This document shows, one piece after another, positions 47,207-57,200 of a stretch of DNA of 64,000 nucleotides. Every line of letters begins with the position of its first letter. Within the stretch, counting starts at the first letter, position 1. This DNA is from Sorghum bicolor. Lineage: Eukaryota; Streptophyta; Magnoliopsida; Poales; Poaceae. The notes below the pieces were generated by a model. It was given only the letters and a program-made list of their open reading frames with translations, made no database searches and was not told the DNA's origin. A program made the translations under genes and the position numbers. The stretch lies in NCBI RefSeq assembly GCF_000003195.3, contig NC_012872.2, positions 25,477,258-25,541,257 of the forward strand, in the 5' to 3' direction.

Positions 47207-49138
47207 ATGTCGATTTCTGACCTCGATCAAGACAACGTCATCCCCGTGACGGAAGCTAACCTCAAGGATGAGCAGAAGCAAGCTATTGCCCAAGCCATGG
47301 AAGAGTTCAAGCAGCAATGCCTGAAGTCTTTCAGCATAAACAGGAGCGGCGAAGTGGTCCAGAAAGATGCACTGCCGGCACCACGGCAGGTCACCTTTGA
47401 CGCCAATCCTGGCAAGCTTCAAGACATGGTTGATAATGCCATCAATCGAGCGTTGATTAACCAAGCTGGTGTACTGTCTAATACGGTTTTCAACGCCGTG
47501 GCAAGAACCTTCAAGGAAGGACAAATCCCGCCGGATTATGTGGGCCCTTCCCATCATCAACCCACGGCACCAGAGGTCACGGCTCCATCGGCTGCCTTGA
47601 CAAGTGCGAGTGTACAGTCTGCCGTTCCTCCGAGTACATTGGGGACTACTGGCGCACTATCTATGCCGATGGCAACCAACCCACAAATTTCAGTTGGGCA
47701 GCATAAACTGACAACAGATATGTTGGCATCGGCAATGTCGGGGTTAACTCTTCCTCCTAACTGGTGGGGTTATGGTATGCCTCCAGAGTTGACGCCGGGA
47801 ACATCACAGATAACTGACATGAGGGGCAAAACTCCTATGACATCGGCACCTTCCAATGTGCCGGTGAACCAGAGTCCTCGGTATACCACAACTACTACTG
47901 CAAGGCCTCACACTGGAAATCCTCAAGATTCAATGTTCCAGATGCCTAACGCATCGGCAGAGTCAATGCTGATGCAACAGAGGCCTATGGCCCAGTCAGG
48001 GTATGTCAATTCAACGACGGTACCCAACTACCAATCATCGGCAGCACCTATGCCGATGAACGCTAATAATGGATGGCTTGGACAGCAAGCCTTTCCACAG
48101 TCGCCCCAGCAGGGTTATCAGACTACGGGGTTCCAGCAAGGGCAGGTTTATCCCGGGTTCCAAGGTCAGGGAATTCCCAACCAGCCAATAAATTTTGGAC
48201 AGCAACTCGGAGGACAGCCAATCGGTGGACAGCAGTTTGGTAGTCCGCAGATTGGAGGACAGGTGACCAATACGATGTTCCATACAGGTCACGTCCCAAA
48301 CAGACACGTGGAGGTTCGCCACCAAGTGCGAGATCCGCAGCAGCCTCATCGGCAAGATGCCGATGCGTATTGGGCCGATAAGATTGTTGAAGTAATGAGG
48401 GAACAATTCGGGATAAAACCCAAAGTCAACACTTATTCTTATCGGACACCGTATCCTCCAGCGTATGATTTGATCCCGCTTCCACATCGGTACAAGGTAC
48501 CGGATTTTACAAAGTTCTCCGGACAGGACAACACGTCAACCATGGAGCATGTCAACAGGTTCATTATTCAATGTCGAGAGGCTGGCAACAGGGACGAATT
48601 GAGGGTTCGTCTATTTTCGTCATCACTGTCTGGATCGGCCTTTACTTGGTTCATATCATTACCTCCCAACTCAGTAATTACTTGGGCCGATCTAGAGAAG
48701 CAATTCCACAGATACTTCTTCTCGGGGGTTCATGAGAAGAAGATCACCGACTTGGTTAAATTGAGGCAACGTAATGATGAGTCGGTTGAGGGATTTGTGC
48801 AGAGGATACGAGAGGTCAAGAATAAATGCTATAGCCTGGTTCTGGATGATCGGCAGCTAGCCGATTTGGCTTTCCAAGGTTTGTTGCCACATATCAGGGA
48901 TAAGTATGCATCTCAGGAGTTCGAAAGTTTAAGTCATTTGGTGCAGAGGATATCTGATCAAGACGTCAAGCCTTTCGAGCCTAAGAGGGCATGGAATAAG
49001 AAAGTGTCATTTGTTGACGAAGCAACAAGCTCAGATTCCGACGAGGAACCAGTAATCGGTTTGGCAGAATGGGTAAAAAAACAAGAAGCCGATGTCTTGT
49101 CCTTTTGGGCAGAAAGAACCAGAGAAGTTTGCCTTTGA
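47207..49138 (+). CDS. gag: Element C gag, main part, ending early at a frameshift
   Basis: Capsid precursor for the virus-like particle. ATG 47207 (MSISDLDQDNVIPVTEANL) is chosen because A and B start at the same place. Residues 1-130 are conserved and charged. A Q/G/N/P-rich linker follows (about 150-390; GQQAFPQSPQQGYQTTGF). The retrotransposon gag core is at about 400-580 (YWADKIVEVMREQFGIKPK, FTWFISLPPNS, DLEKQFHRYFFSGVHEKKI, VQRIREVKNKC). At seven A residues (49075-49081; A and B have one fewer effective base) the frame shifts, so residues after about 623 are out of register (KKQEADVLSFW) and end at 49138. The correct frame continues in the next ORF. Confidence 0.88.
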   Translation: MSISDLDQDNVIPVTEANLKDEQKQAIAQAMEEFKQQCLKSFSINRSGEVVQKDALPAPRQVTFDANPGKLQDMVDNAINRALINQAGVLSNTVFNAVARTFKEGQIPPDYVGPSHHQPTAPEVTAPSAALTSASVQSAVPPSTLGTTGALSMPMATNPQISVGQHKLTTDMLASAMSGLTLPPNWWGYGMPPELTPGTSQITDMRGKTPMTSAPSNVPVNQSPRYTTTTTARPHTGNPQDSMFQMPNASAESMLMQQRPMAQSGYVNSTTVPNYQSSAAPMPMNANNGWLGQQAFPQSPQQGYQTTGFQQGQVYPGFQGQGIPNQPINFGQQLGGQPIGGQQFGSPQIGGQVTNTMFHTGHVPNRHVEVRHQVRDPQQPHRQDADAYWADKIVEVMREQFGIKPKVNTYSYRTPYPPAYDLIPLPHRYKVPDFTKFSGQDNTSTMEHVNRFIIQCREAGNRDELRVRLFSSSLSGSAFTWFISLPPNSVITWADLEKQFHRYFFSGVHEKKITDLVKLRQRNDESVEGFVQRIREVKNKCYSLVLDDRQLADLAFQGLLPHIRDKYASQEFESLSHLVQRISDQDVKPFEPKRAWNKKVSFVDEATSSDSDEEPVIGLAEWVKKQEADVLSFWAERTREVCL

Positions 49139-50855
49139 CACCGCCAAGGCCGATAGGATATTTGACTTTCTACTTCAGGAAGGTCAAATCAAGCTGTCAC
49201 CTAACCATGTGATCCCGTCGGCAGAAGAGTTGAAGAGGATGAGATATTGCAAGTGGCATAATGCAACTTCACATGACACCAACGAGTGCAAAGTATTCAG
49301 ACAGCAGTTGCAATCGGCCATAGAGTCAGGGAGAATCAAGTTTGACAGTTCTAAAGCCCAAAAGCCGATGAAGATAGACCAACATCCTTTCCCGACAAAC
49401 ATGTTGGACGCCAAGGGGAAGGCTAAGGTCTTAACATCGGAAACAGCGGAGAAGAGTGCATCGATGGATCCTCAGCATCAAGTTACTACTGCCGATGCAA
49501 GAAGTAAGGGCTTGGTCCAGGAAGGAACTAGCTCAGGAAGGCTTCCTCGATCTGGCATCGTCATAACTCATAGAAGGCCTCGAGAGAGATGGCAACAACG
49601 GGAAGATCGGTATCGGCGCCAGCAGGAAGATTATCAACGAGAAGAAGAAAGATGCCGACAGGAGTGGAATCGGCACAGGGATCATTGGAATTGCCCCTTC
49701 TTCATCCATTGTTGGGAGGAAAATATCAAGCTCCCTACTGTCAGAGATTGCCCTGAGTGCAACGGTTATGATCGGTACGATAGGAACGATCGGCGTTATC
49801 ATGATGATGAACGGCGATTTAATGGGCCGATCAGAGGAAGGGCGTCAGTTCATGATCGGCTTGGGGGCAGGCTTAGCGTTCGCGATCGGCTCGGTGACCG
49901 TGTCCAGTATTTTCCCAGGAACCAGGAAGAGCTTGAGGAGATGGCTAATGCGCGGGTTCCCGATGAGTTTATATTTTGCAGAGATGCTAACACACATCGT
50001 ATGGAGTCGAGGGAGAATCGACGCCCGGCAGTAAGGCAAAGGTCACTTCCTCCATGGTGCCCTCAAGGATTAACCAAGACACAGAAAAGGAGGTTGCAGC
50101 GAGAAAGGCAGGAGGAGTTAAATAAGGGAGAAAGTTCTGAAAGTCGGCAGCCGGCAGACACTAAGAGGGAAGGTCCATCGGCAGGCGTCAACATGGTATT
50201 CATGTTGCCGATGGAGTTTCTTGCACCAGCCAGTGACGATGAGTTGGGATTTTCTGATCAGATAGCGCAGTTGGCTCTGGATCCGATGACGGCTATCTTT
50301 GAGAAACCTGCTGATAACGAGAGGCAGCATCTTAAAGCTTTGTTCCTCAAAGGAAGGGTTGATGGGCAGCCAATGACTAAGATCCTGGTTGATGGTGGAG
50401 CTGCTATTAATATTATGCCATATGCAGTATATCGGAAGCTTGGGAGAGGGGATCAAGATTTGACCAAGACCGATATGATGCTCAAAGACTTTGAGGGAAA
50501 CGTGTCTCCGGTCAAGGGGGCGATATGTGCAGAGTTGACCATCGGCAGCAAAACCTTGCCGACAACCTTTTTCGTGATCAGCGGGAAAGGTGCTTACAAT
50601 TTATTATTAGGGAGAGATTGGATTCATGCCAATTGTTGTGTCCCATCTACAATGCATCAGTGCTTGGTTCAGTGGGTAGGTGACAAGATTGAGATCGTCC
50701 CAGGGGATTCTTCTTATGTTATCGCATCGGCAGAAGCGGATACTTATGAAAAGACTAGGTGCATTTCAGGAGAAGTTTGGGAGAAGGATTTTCTCAAAGT
50801 TGCCGATTATGAGATTCCACCGATCCAAGCAGTCGGTTCTGACGACGGTTTTTAA
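49092..50855 (+). CDS. pro: Element C gag C-terminus and aspartic protease
   Basis: Continues gag in the +1 frame after the A7 run; the first in-frame ATG is 49092 (MSCPFGQKE), but the sense of the protein probably starts upstream. It contains CKWHNATSHDTNEC near residue 55, a CX2HX4HX4C-type metal-binding segment, and an Arg/Glu-rich region. A second Cys/His cluster reads CPFFIHCWEE...CPECNGYD at about 195-225. The protease carries ILVDGGAAINIMPYAVYRK at about 425-445, with DGG in place of the common DTG or DSG, also present in A and B, then GAYNLLLGRDWIH at about 500. It ends TAA at 50853-50855, overlapping the pol ATG. It matures the polyprotein in the particle. Confidence 0.87.
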   Translation: MSCPFGQKEPEKFAFDTAKADRIFDFLLQEGQIKLSPNHVIPSAEELKRMRYCKWHNATSHDTNECKVFRQQLQSAIESGRIKFDSSKAQKPMKIDQHPFPTNMLDAKGKAKVLTSETAEKSASMDPQHQVTTADARSKGLVQEGTSSGRLPRSGIVITHRRPRERWQQREDRYRRQQEDYQREEERCRQEWNRHRDHWNCPFFIHCWEENIKLPTVRDCPECNGYDRYDRNDRRYHDDERRFNGPIRGRASVHDRLGGRLSVRDRLGDRVQYFPRNQEELEEMANARVPDEFIFCRDANTHRMESRENRRPAVRQRSLPPWCPQGLTKTQKRRLQRERQEELNKGESSESRQPADTKREGPSAGVNMVFMLPMEFLAPASDDELGFSDQIAQLALDPMTAIFEKPADNERQHLKALFLKGRVDGQPMTKILVDGGAAINIMPYAVYRKLGRGDQDLTKTDMMLKDFEGNVSPVKGAICAELTIGSKTLPTTFFVISGKGAYNLLLGRDWIHANCCVPSTMHQCLVQWVGDKIEIVPGDSSYVIASAEADTYEKTRCISGEVWEKDFLKVADYEIPPIQAVGSDDGF

Positions 50856-53800
50856 TGGATAGATTCGCCGATGATGGAAAATTAGGCCAGGGATTCACAT
50901 CGGCCGATGATTTGGTAGAAGTAGATATAGGTAGTGGTGATAAGCCTAGGCCTACTTTTATTAGTGCTAAATTAGATTCTGAGTGTAAACGGCAGTTAAC
51001 TAATTTGTTAAAGGAATATAAGGATTGCTTTGCTTGGGATTATACAGAGATGCCTGGTTTGGACCGATCAATTGTTGAACATCGGTTACCCATCAAATCT
51101 GGATTTCGGCCACATCAGCAACCAGCCCGCCGATGTAATCCTAATATTCTACCTGATATTAAGGCCGAAATCACTAAACTTATTGAAGCTAAGTTTATTC
51201 GGCAGTGTCGGTATGCCGAGTGGATTTCCAATGTTGTTCCGGTTTACAAGAAGAACGGGAAGCTTCGGGTGTGCATTGATTTCAGGAATCTCAATAAAGC
51301 TACGCCGATGGATGGATACCCAATGCCTGTCGCCGATCTACTGGTTGATGCTGCGGCTGGCCATCGGATCATCAGCTTCATGGATGGTAATGCGGGTTAC
51401 AATCAAATATTCATGGCAGAGGAGGATATTCCAAAAAACGCATTCAGGTGTCCTGGTCATGTTGGACTATTTGAGTGGATAGTCATGACTTTTGGGTTAA
51501 GGAATGCTGGTGCCACTTATCAAAGGGCTATGAATTTTATATTTCATGAGTTCATCGGCAAGATCGTAGAAATTTATATTGATGATGTAGTGGTCAAGTC
51601 TGGAGATTTCTCGAAGCATCTTGCCGATTTAAGAAGAGTGCTGGAGTGCACAAGGAAGCATGGATTGAAGATGAATCCCAACAAGTGTGCATTTGGTGTA
51701 TCGGCAGGGCAGTTTCTTGGTTTCATGGTACATCAGAGGGGTATTGAAATTAGTCGAAGATCTATTGATGCCATCAATAAAATAGTGGCCCCTACCAATA
51801 AAACCGAGCTCCAATCTTTGATCGGCAAAGTGAATTTTATCAGAAGATTTATATCGAATTTATCTGGGAGAATTCGTGCTTTCAGTCCTCTTCTGAAATT
51901 GAGAGCCGATCAGGAGTTTGTTTGGGGAGAAGAGCAGCAGTTGGCTCTAGACGAAATCAAAAAGTATCTAGTAAATCCTCCAGTTTTAGTTCCACCTCAA
52001 CAAGGGAAACCCTTCAAATTATATTTATCTACCGATGGATCGGTTATCGGCTCAGCTTTGGTTCAGGAATTTGAAGGGAAAGAGAGAGTAATTTATTATT
52101 TGAGTAGGAGGTTGATTGATGCTGAAACCAGATATTCGGCCATTGAGAAGTTGTGCTTATGCTTGTATTTTTCATGTATCAAGCTAAGACATTACCTATT
52201 GTCGGCCGAATGTGCTGTTGTTTGCAGAGATGACGTAGTCCGATACATGCTATCTATGCCGATTATGAGTGGAAGGATCGGTAAATGGATTTTAGCGCTG
52301 TCGGAATTCGATTTGCGTTACGAATCGGCTAAAGCGGTCAAAGGGCAGGTTATGGCCGATTTTGTGACTCAACATTGCGGCCTAGTGGAAACTTTGGAAA
52401 TTGCACCCTGGATGCTCTTCTTTGATGGATCTACCTGTGACCGGGGAGCAGGAATCGGCATTGTGTTAGTTTCTCCTAAGGGGAGGAAGTATGAATTTTC
52501 CTTACCGATTGTTGCTACATCAACTAATAATCAGGCTGAGTATCAAGCTCTGATCAGAGGATTAGAGTTGTTAAGAGAGGTTCGTGCTGATGCTGTTGAA
52601 GTATTCGGGGATTCCATGTTGGTTACAAATCAGTTGACCGGAAGCTATGAATGCCGAAGTGACGTTATCATAACCTATTTCGAGAAGAGTATGCAACTGT
52701 TAAAAGAATTCAAGAACTTCCGATTGGAGCATGTTCCCCGATTGCATAACGAGGACGCTAATCGGTTAGCCCAGCATGCCTCAGGATATCAGCCAATGAT
52801 TAATGCAACATCGGCAGTCAGTGCCGGTGACTGGAGGAGAGAAATTGTCGACTATCTAGAAGATCCATCCAAGAAAGTTGAAAGACGGGTTCGATTTCAG
52901 GCGACCAAGTATGTGCTCCTTGAAAATGAATTGTATTATCGAACTATCGACGGAATTCTTCTCCGATGCTTGGGTGATGATGAAGCCAGAAGTTTAATGG
53001 GGGAAATCCATGAAGGAGTGTGTGGAGCGCATCAGTCAGCTTTCAAGATGAAGTGGATGATTCGAAGGAATGGATATTTTTGGCCAACCATACTTGAAGA
53101 TTGTTTTAGATATTTCAAGGGATGTCAAGGTTGTCAAAAGTTCGGTAATATCCAGAGAGCACCCGCATCGGCTATGAATCCTATAATAAAACCTTGGCCG
53201 TTCCGGGGGTGGGCCATCGATCTGATCGGTCAGATTTATCCATCATCTAGCAAAGGGCATAAGTTCATTCTAGTTGCCACTGACTATTTCACTAAGTGGG
53301 TCGAAGCTATTCCCTTGAAGAAAGTCACATCGGCCAATATGATTGATTTTGTGAAGGAGCATATTATTTACCGATTTGGGATTCCCCAAACGATTACTAC
53401 CGACCAGGGCACCATGTTCACATCAGGGGAGTTCGATGAATTTGCAATCGGTATGGGAATTAAGGTGTTGAATTCTTCTCCTTACTATGCTCAAGCCAAC
53501 GGGCAGGCCGAAGCGTCTAACAAAGGAATTATCAAGCTTATTAAGCGAAAGATTGAAGAAAATCCTAGGCGGTGGCATACATTGTTAAATGAAGCACTGT
53601 GGTCTTATCGGATGGCTTGCCATGGATCAACCAAGGTGTCACCCTATCAATTGGTGTATGGACATGATGCGGTGTTGCCTTGGGAGATTAAGGCTGGATC
53701 TAGGCGATTATCTTTTCAAGATCAATTGGCTGCCGATGATTATGCCACTTTGATGACCGATGAGTTAGATGATTTAGCAGGACATCGGTTAAAGGCCTTA

Positions 53801-54088
53801 ATGAGTATAGAAGAAAATAAGAGGAGAGTTGCTAGATGGTATGATAAAAAAGTGAAGGCTAAGGAGTTTGCCGATGGGGATTTGGTGTGGAAGTTGATTT
53901 TGCCAGTCGGGACTAAAAGTTCAAAGTTTGGGAAGTGGTCTCCTAATTGGGAAGGTCCTTATCGGATAAGACACTCAGCTCCTGGTAATGCCTATATTCT
54001 AAAAACTCTCGAAGGAGTTGAATTTCCCAGAGCATTAAATGGCAAATATTTGAAGAAGTACTACCCCAGCATATGGATCGACGCATAA
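50855..54088 (+). CDS. pol: Element C pol: reverse transcriptase, RNase H, integrase
   Basis: An uninterrupted ORF of 1077 codons. RT spans about 100-330: VPVYKKNGKLRVCIDFRNLN, MDGYPMPVADLLVDAAAGHR and catalytic YIDDVVVKS near 240. RNase H is at about 510-640: LFFDGSTCDRGAGIGIVLV, NNQAEYQALIRGLELL and GDSMLV. Integrase follows, with the HHCC domain near 718-765 (HEGVCGAHQ, CQGCQKF), the core with D in AIDLIGQ (about 786), D in TTDQGTMF (about 848) and E in GQAEASNKG 35 residues later. Near 1025 a GPYRI motif marks the C-terminal domain; no chromodomain follows. The protein copies genomic RNA into DNA and inserts it. The start overlaps the preceding stop (TAATG), a junction also kept in A and B. 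The end YYPSIWIDA is 147 bp from the antisense gene's stop. Confidence 0.95.
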   Translation: MDRFADDGKLGQGFTSADDLVEVDIGSGDKPRPTFISAKLDSECKRQLTNLLKEYKDCFAWDYTEMPGLDRSIVEHRLPIKSGFRPHQQPARRCNPNILPDIKAEITKLIEAKFIRQCRYAEWISNVVPVYKKNGKLRVCIDFRNLNKATPMDGYPMPVADLLVDAAAGHRIISFMDGNAGYNQIFMAEEDIPKNAFRCPGHVGLFEWIVMTFGLRNAGATYQRAMNFIFHEFIGKIVEIYIDDVVVKSGDFSKHLADLRRVLECTRKHGLKMNPNKCAFGVSAGQFLGFMVHQRGIEISRRSIDAINKIVAPTNKTELQSLIGKVNFIRRFISNLSGRIRAFSPLLKLRADQEFVWGEEQQLALDEIKKYLVNPPVLVPPQQGKPFKLYLSTDGSVIGSALVQEFEGKERVIYYLSRRLIDAETRYSAIEKLCLCLYFSCIKLRHYLLSAECAVVCRDDVVRYMLSMPIMSGRIGKWILALSEFDLRYESAKAVKGQVMADFVTQHCGLVETLEIAPWMLFFDGSTCDRGAGIGIVLVSPKGRKYEFSLPIVATSTNNQAEYQALIRGLELLREVRADAVEVFGDSMLVTNQLTGSYECRSDVIITYFEKSMQLLKEFKNFRLEHVPRLHNEDANRLAQHASGYQPMINATSAVSAGDWRREIVDYLEDPSKKVERRVRFQATKYVLLENELYYRTIDGILLRCLGDDEARSLMGEIHEGVCGAHQSAFKMKWMIRRNGYFWPTILEDCFRYFKGCQGCQKFGNIQRAPASAMNPIIKPWPFRGWAIDLIGQIYPSSSKGHKFILVATDYFTKWVEAIPLKKVTSANMIDFVKEHIIYRFGIPQTITTDQGTMFTSGEFDEFAIGMGIKVLNSSPYYAQANGQAEASNKGIIKLIKRKIEENPRRWHTLLNEALWSYRMACHGSTKVSPYQLVYGHDAVLPWEIKAGSRRLSFQDQLAADDYATLMTDELDDLAGHRLKALMSIEENKRRVARWYDKKVKAKEFADGDLVWKLILPVGTKSSKFGKWSPNWEGPYRIRHSAPGNAYILKTLEGVEFPRALNGKYLKKYYPSIWIDA

Positions 54089-54098
54089 AAGTTTAAGT

Positions 54099-54183
54099 GC
54101 CGATAACACTCCTATCGGCTGGATTTAAATGTTCAAGGGCAGACTTAATGTTTCAAAAAGATGCCGATAACAGTCTTATCGGC
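54099..54183. terminator. Two hairpins between convergent pol and PMD genes of C
   Basis: The first (54099-54119) is GCCGATA-ACACTCC-TATCGGC with a 7-bp perfect stem. The second (54163-54183) is GCCGATAA-CAGTC-TTATCGGC with an 8-bp stem. Being symmetric, they would fold in RNA from either strand. A and B keep at least one. A role in 3' end formation is inferred; no test is possible here. Confidence 0.45.
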
Positions 54184-54234
54184 TAGACTAAAAGCTAAAA
54201 GCGGAGAAACAAAGGTGTGTCGCCGATGAAAGCT

Positions 54235-57200
54235 TCAGATGCTCAGCAGCACTTGGATTGCGGATATGGCGCGCAGCCGAATCTGGTTGGCTGTCTCTAT
54301 CTCTTTGATATCATCATCGGCAGAACCTTCGATCGGCTTCAGCTTCCTCTTCAGTTGCAGCGCTTTGCGACCATGGACGTTTCGTTCCTGTTCAAGATGC
54401 TTGATGGTCTCCGGCAGTTGACTCTCTTCTTGCTGGGCTTGGGACAGAGCGTCTTCTACTTGCTTGAGTTCAGCCAGCAGAGCTTCTCTTTTTGCCGATA
54501 AATCAGACACTTTCTGCTTCAGTGCATCACCTGAGGACTTTAAGGTGCCGATGTTCTTATGTTTCTCATCGGCTAAGAGTTTTTCTTTCATCATCTCCTC
54601 AGAGAGCTGGATTTGAGCGGCTCTATCGGCAAGGCGTCGAGTAGCTCTCTGGTACTGTAGCTGGCGGCTTTCTAGATGTGCAGCGTGGAAGAGTGTTTCT
54701 TCAGCATCGGCAGGAATTTGGCCTCTAAGAGTCTTGAACAGGGCCTTGGCTGGGTCAGAATCGTTGACCAGTTGAGTTGTGTCTTGATGAAGTATGGCCG
54801 ATAGCTCCTCCAGCTTAGCTCTGGTTTCTGCCGATACAATTCCAACTGCCCGAGAGGAGCTTGCTTCCTCGCCTTCTTCTTCGAAGATATCAATAGCGAA
54901 GGAGAACAAGCTGTTGGGAGAATCTTGTTCCTGAAAATGAAAATGAAATAGGTCAATTTTATGGTCAAAACTTCGGCAGACGATACTAATGGAAAAGTGG
55001 ATGACTTACTTGCTTCAAGGCGATTTCTTGCCTTTGACTCAGAGAGGCCGATGGAGCTGCAGGTTGATCGGCAAATGTTGCCGATAGAACGATATCGCCT
55101 GAAAGAAGACAGGAAGGATTATAAGAATAAATGAGAATAAGTTTATCGGTAGAAGTATTGTTGAGATATGTTACCCGGAGGAGAAACAACAGTTGTTTGA
55201 ATTGAGGAGACCGCCGATGATGTAACTGTACCTGCCGGGCCAGTTGTTTGTTCACCTACATCAGCTGACATACCTGCCGTTTGAGGTTCTTCCTGTTGGG
55301 GTTCTTCCATCTGTGGTGCTTCCTGTGTTGGTTGTGGAGATAGTACTTGCTGTGCCTGGACGTCTGGAGAAGAAGGGGAAGATTCCACCGGGATTATCGG
55401 AGGAGGAGGAGGAGTTGCCACTTTCTGGCGCTTGGTTCCAGCCTTAGCACCGTGGATGCCCTTCCTCTTTGGCTGGCTAGACTGGGGGGCATCGGCGCCT
55501 TGGCGTTTGACTTTCGCCGATGCACCAGTTTGCTGCGACAACAAAAAGGAGTTTATGAGCACAGACAGCCGATACAAAGATAGTCAGCGTAAATGAAAAA
55601 AGGTTTTAACAGATTGCCTTGAAAGCTTGCGCCAGAGTGGAAGCAGTTACCGGTGGAGTTTTCCTGGTGGTAACTTTCTTGAGACGCGCACCCCGGTGCA
55701 CGATGGAAGCCAGAGTGGGAGCATTATGGCCGATTGAGGAGATCGGGCCCGATGGGAATAAGTCGATCGGCTTGCCACTCCTGCTAACTGATGGGGGGGT
55801 GTTGTCAATCTGCAAAAGGAATACAGGGGTAAGTTACCGATGGGAGTGATATTGGAAAATGAGACATCAGTTCAAAATACTTACAGTGTCATCAGGGACT
55901 TCATATTCGGGGTCGATCATGCCGCGGTATGAGAGGGCCGATCTGCAGAACAGATTCTCTTTCCATTCTGTCCACCATAGTTTGTATGCCTGGGTGATAA
56001 AGGCGGCTGGAACCCATTCTGACAAATCTACATCCGTATCGGCATTTGGTGGTAGCTGGGCTACTCGAGTCCACTCGAGGAGGTTGGCGATGGGTTCTCT
56101 CGGCTTTATTACATCGGCATAAGGAAGTGCGATCGGCAATTGGCCGAAAGCTAGCTGGCGAGCTAATGCCGATGGATTATAAAATTCATAGGTTTGGGGA
56201 GAGGTTTTCGTGCTGCCGAAGAAATTCACTGGTATGGCTCTGGGAGTCACGATTGCCATCATCACCTCATTGTCCCTATCAAGAGCTTCGTCAAACGGAT
56301 TGAAGGTCAGAGGGAGCATGCTATCTGGGTCGTCATAAGCCAGCCATGGTCGTTCATCTCTGGCCAGACCCTCATACAACGTCTCGAAGAATCGGCCGAT
56401 CTGATCCGGAGTGTTCCCTGAACCGGGTAAAACTATAACAGCTTCGCCAAAGTTCAGGGGGGCACGTGTTGCCGATTCCTCTTCACCCAACACATGGTTC
56501 TCGGCTATATCTCTTGGGAAGTGCTGAGAGAATAAGTTGAGATCGAGGCGCTTGTGCAGGTGCAGATTGAGCCACATATTAATAAACCACCAAGGACCTC
56601 CCAAGTTGCCGATAGGTTGGCCGAGCAGGAGTTTCTGGACTACCTGATGAAGAAGGTGATAGATAGCGCCGAGCAAATAACGGCCGAGAGGAAATTGACC
56701 ACCGCTAGCCAGTCTTTCTGCTGCCGATAGGTAGACAGAAGTCGGTCCTGCCGATCGACCACAGAATACAAACTTGTCTAGCCACATGTTCAGAAAGGTG
56801 GTTTGCTCCTTTATGGTGACAGGCCCTCTCCCGCGGTACTTCTGGATGTACCCTGACCAACCGCCGATAGCGCGAGTCTCCACTTTGGCACTGGGGGCGG
56901 TATCAAAAAAGTGGGTGCTATCGGCAGAAGATATATCTAGCCCAGTAAGCATGGCTACATCAGCAAGGGTAGGAGAAGCAGGGCCGTGGCCAAAAACAAA
57001 GGCATTGAGAGTGTCTGACCAAAAGTAGGATGCAGCTATCAGCAATGACTCGTTCCTGTGCATATCGGCAATGGATAGCCTAATGCATTGAGCTAGCTTC
57101 CTCTCACCCCATTGAACTTCATAAGAATTGCTGACCCTCAAGAACCAATCTTTCCACCCTACAGTAGGGCTGGGCCAAGAACGAAAGGTGTCTTTCCACA

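Noticed and set aside
47084..47560. 158-codon - strand ORF over gag start of C, with similar ORFs at 31066-31488 and 23233-23691
   Set aside because: Mirror image of the conserved gag N-terminus; similarity follows from the sense gene.
50846..50857. Programmed -1 frameshift between protease and RT
   Set aside because: No slippery heptamer in the zero frame is shared by A, B and C; stop-start overlap explains the layout better.
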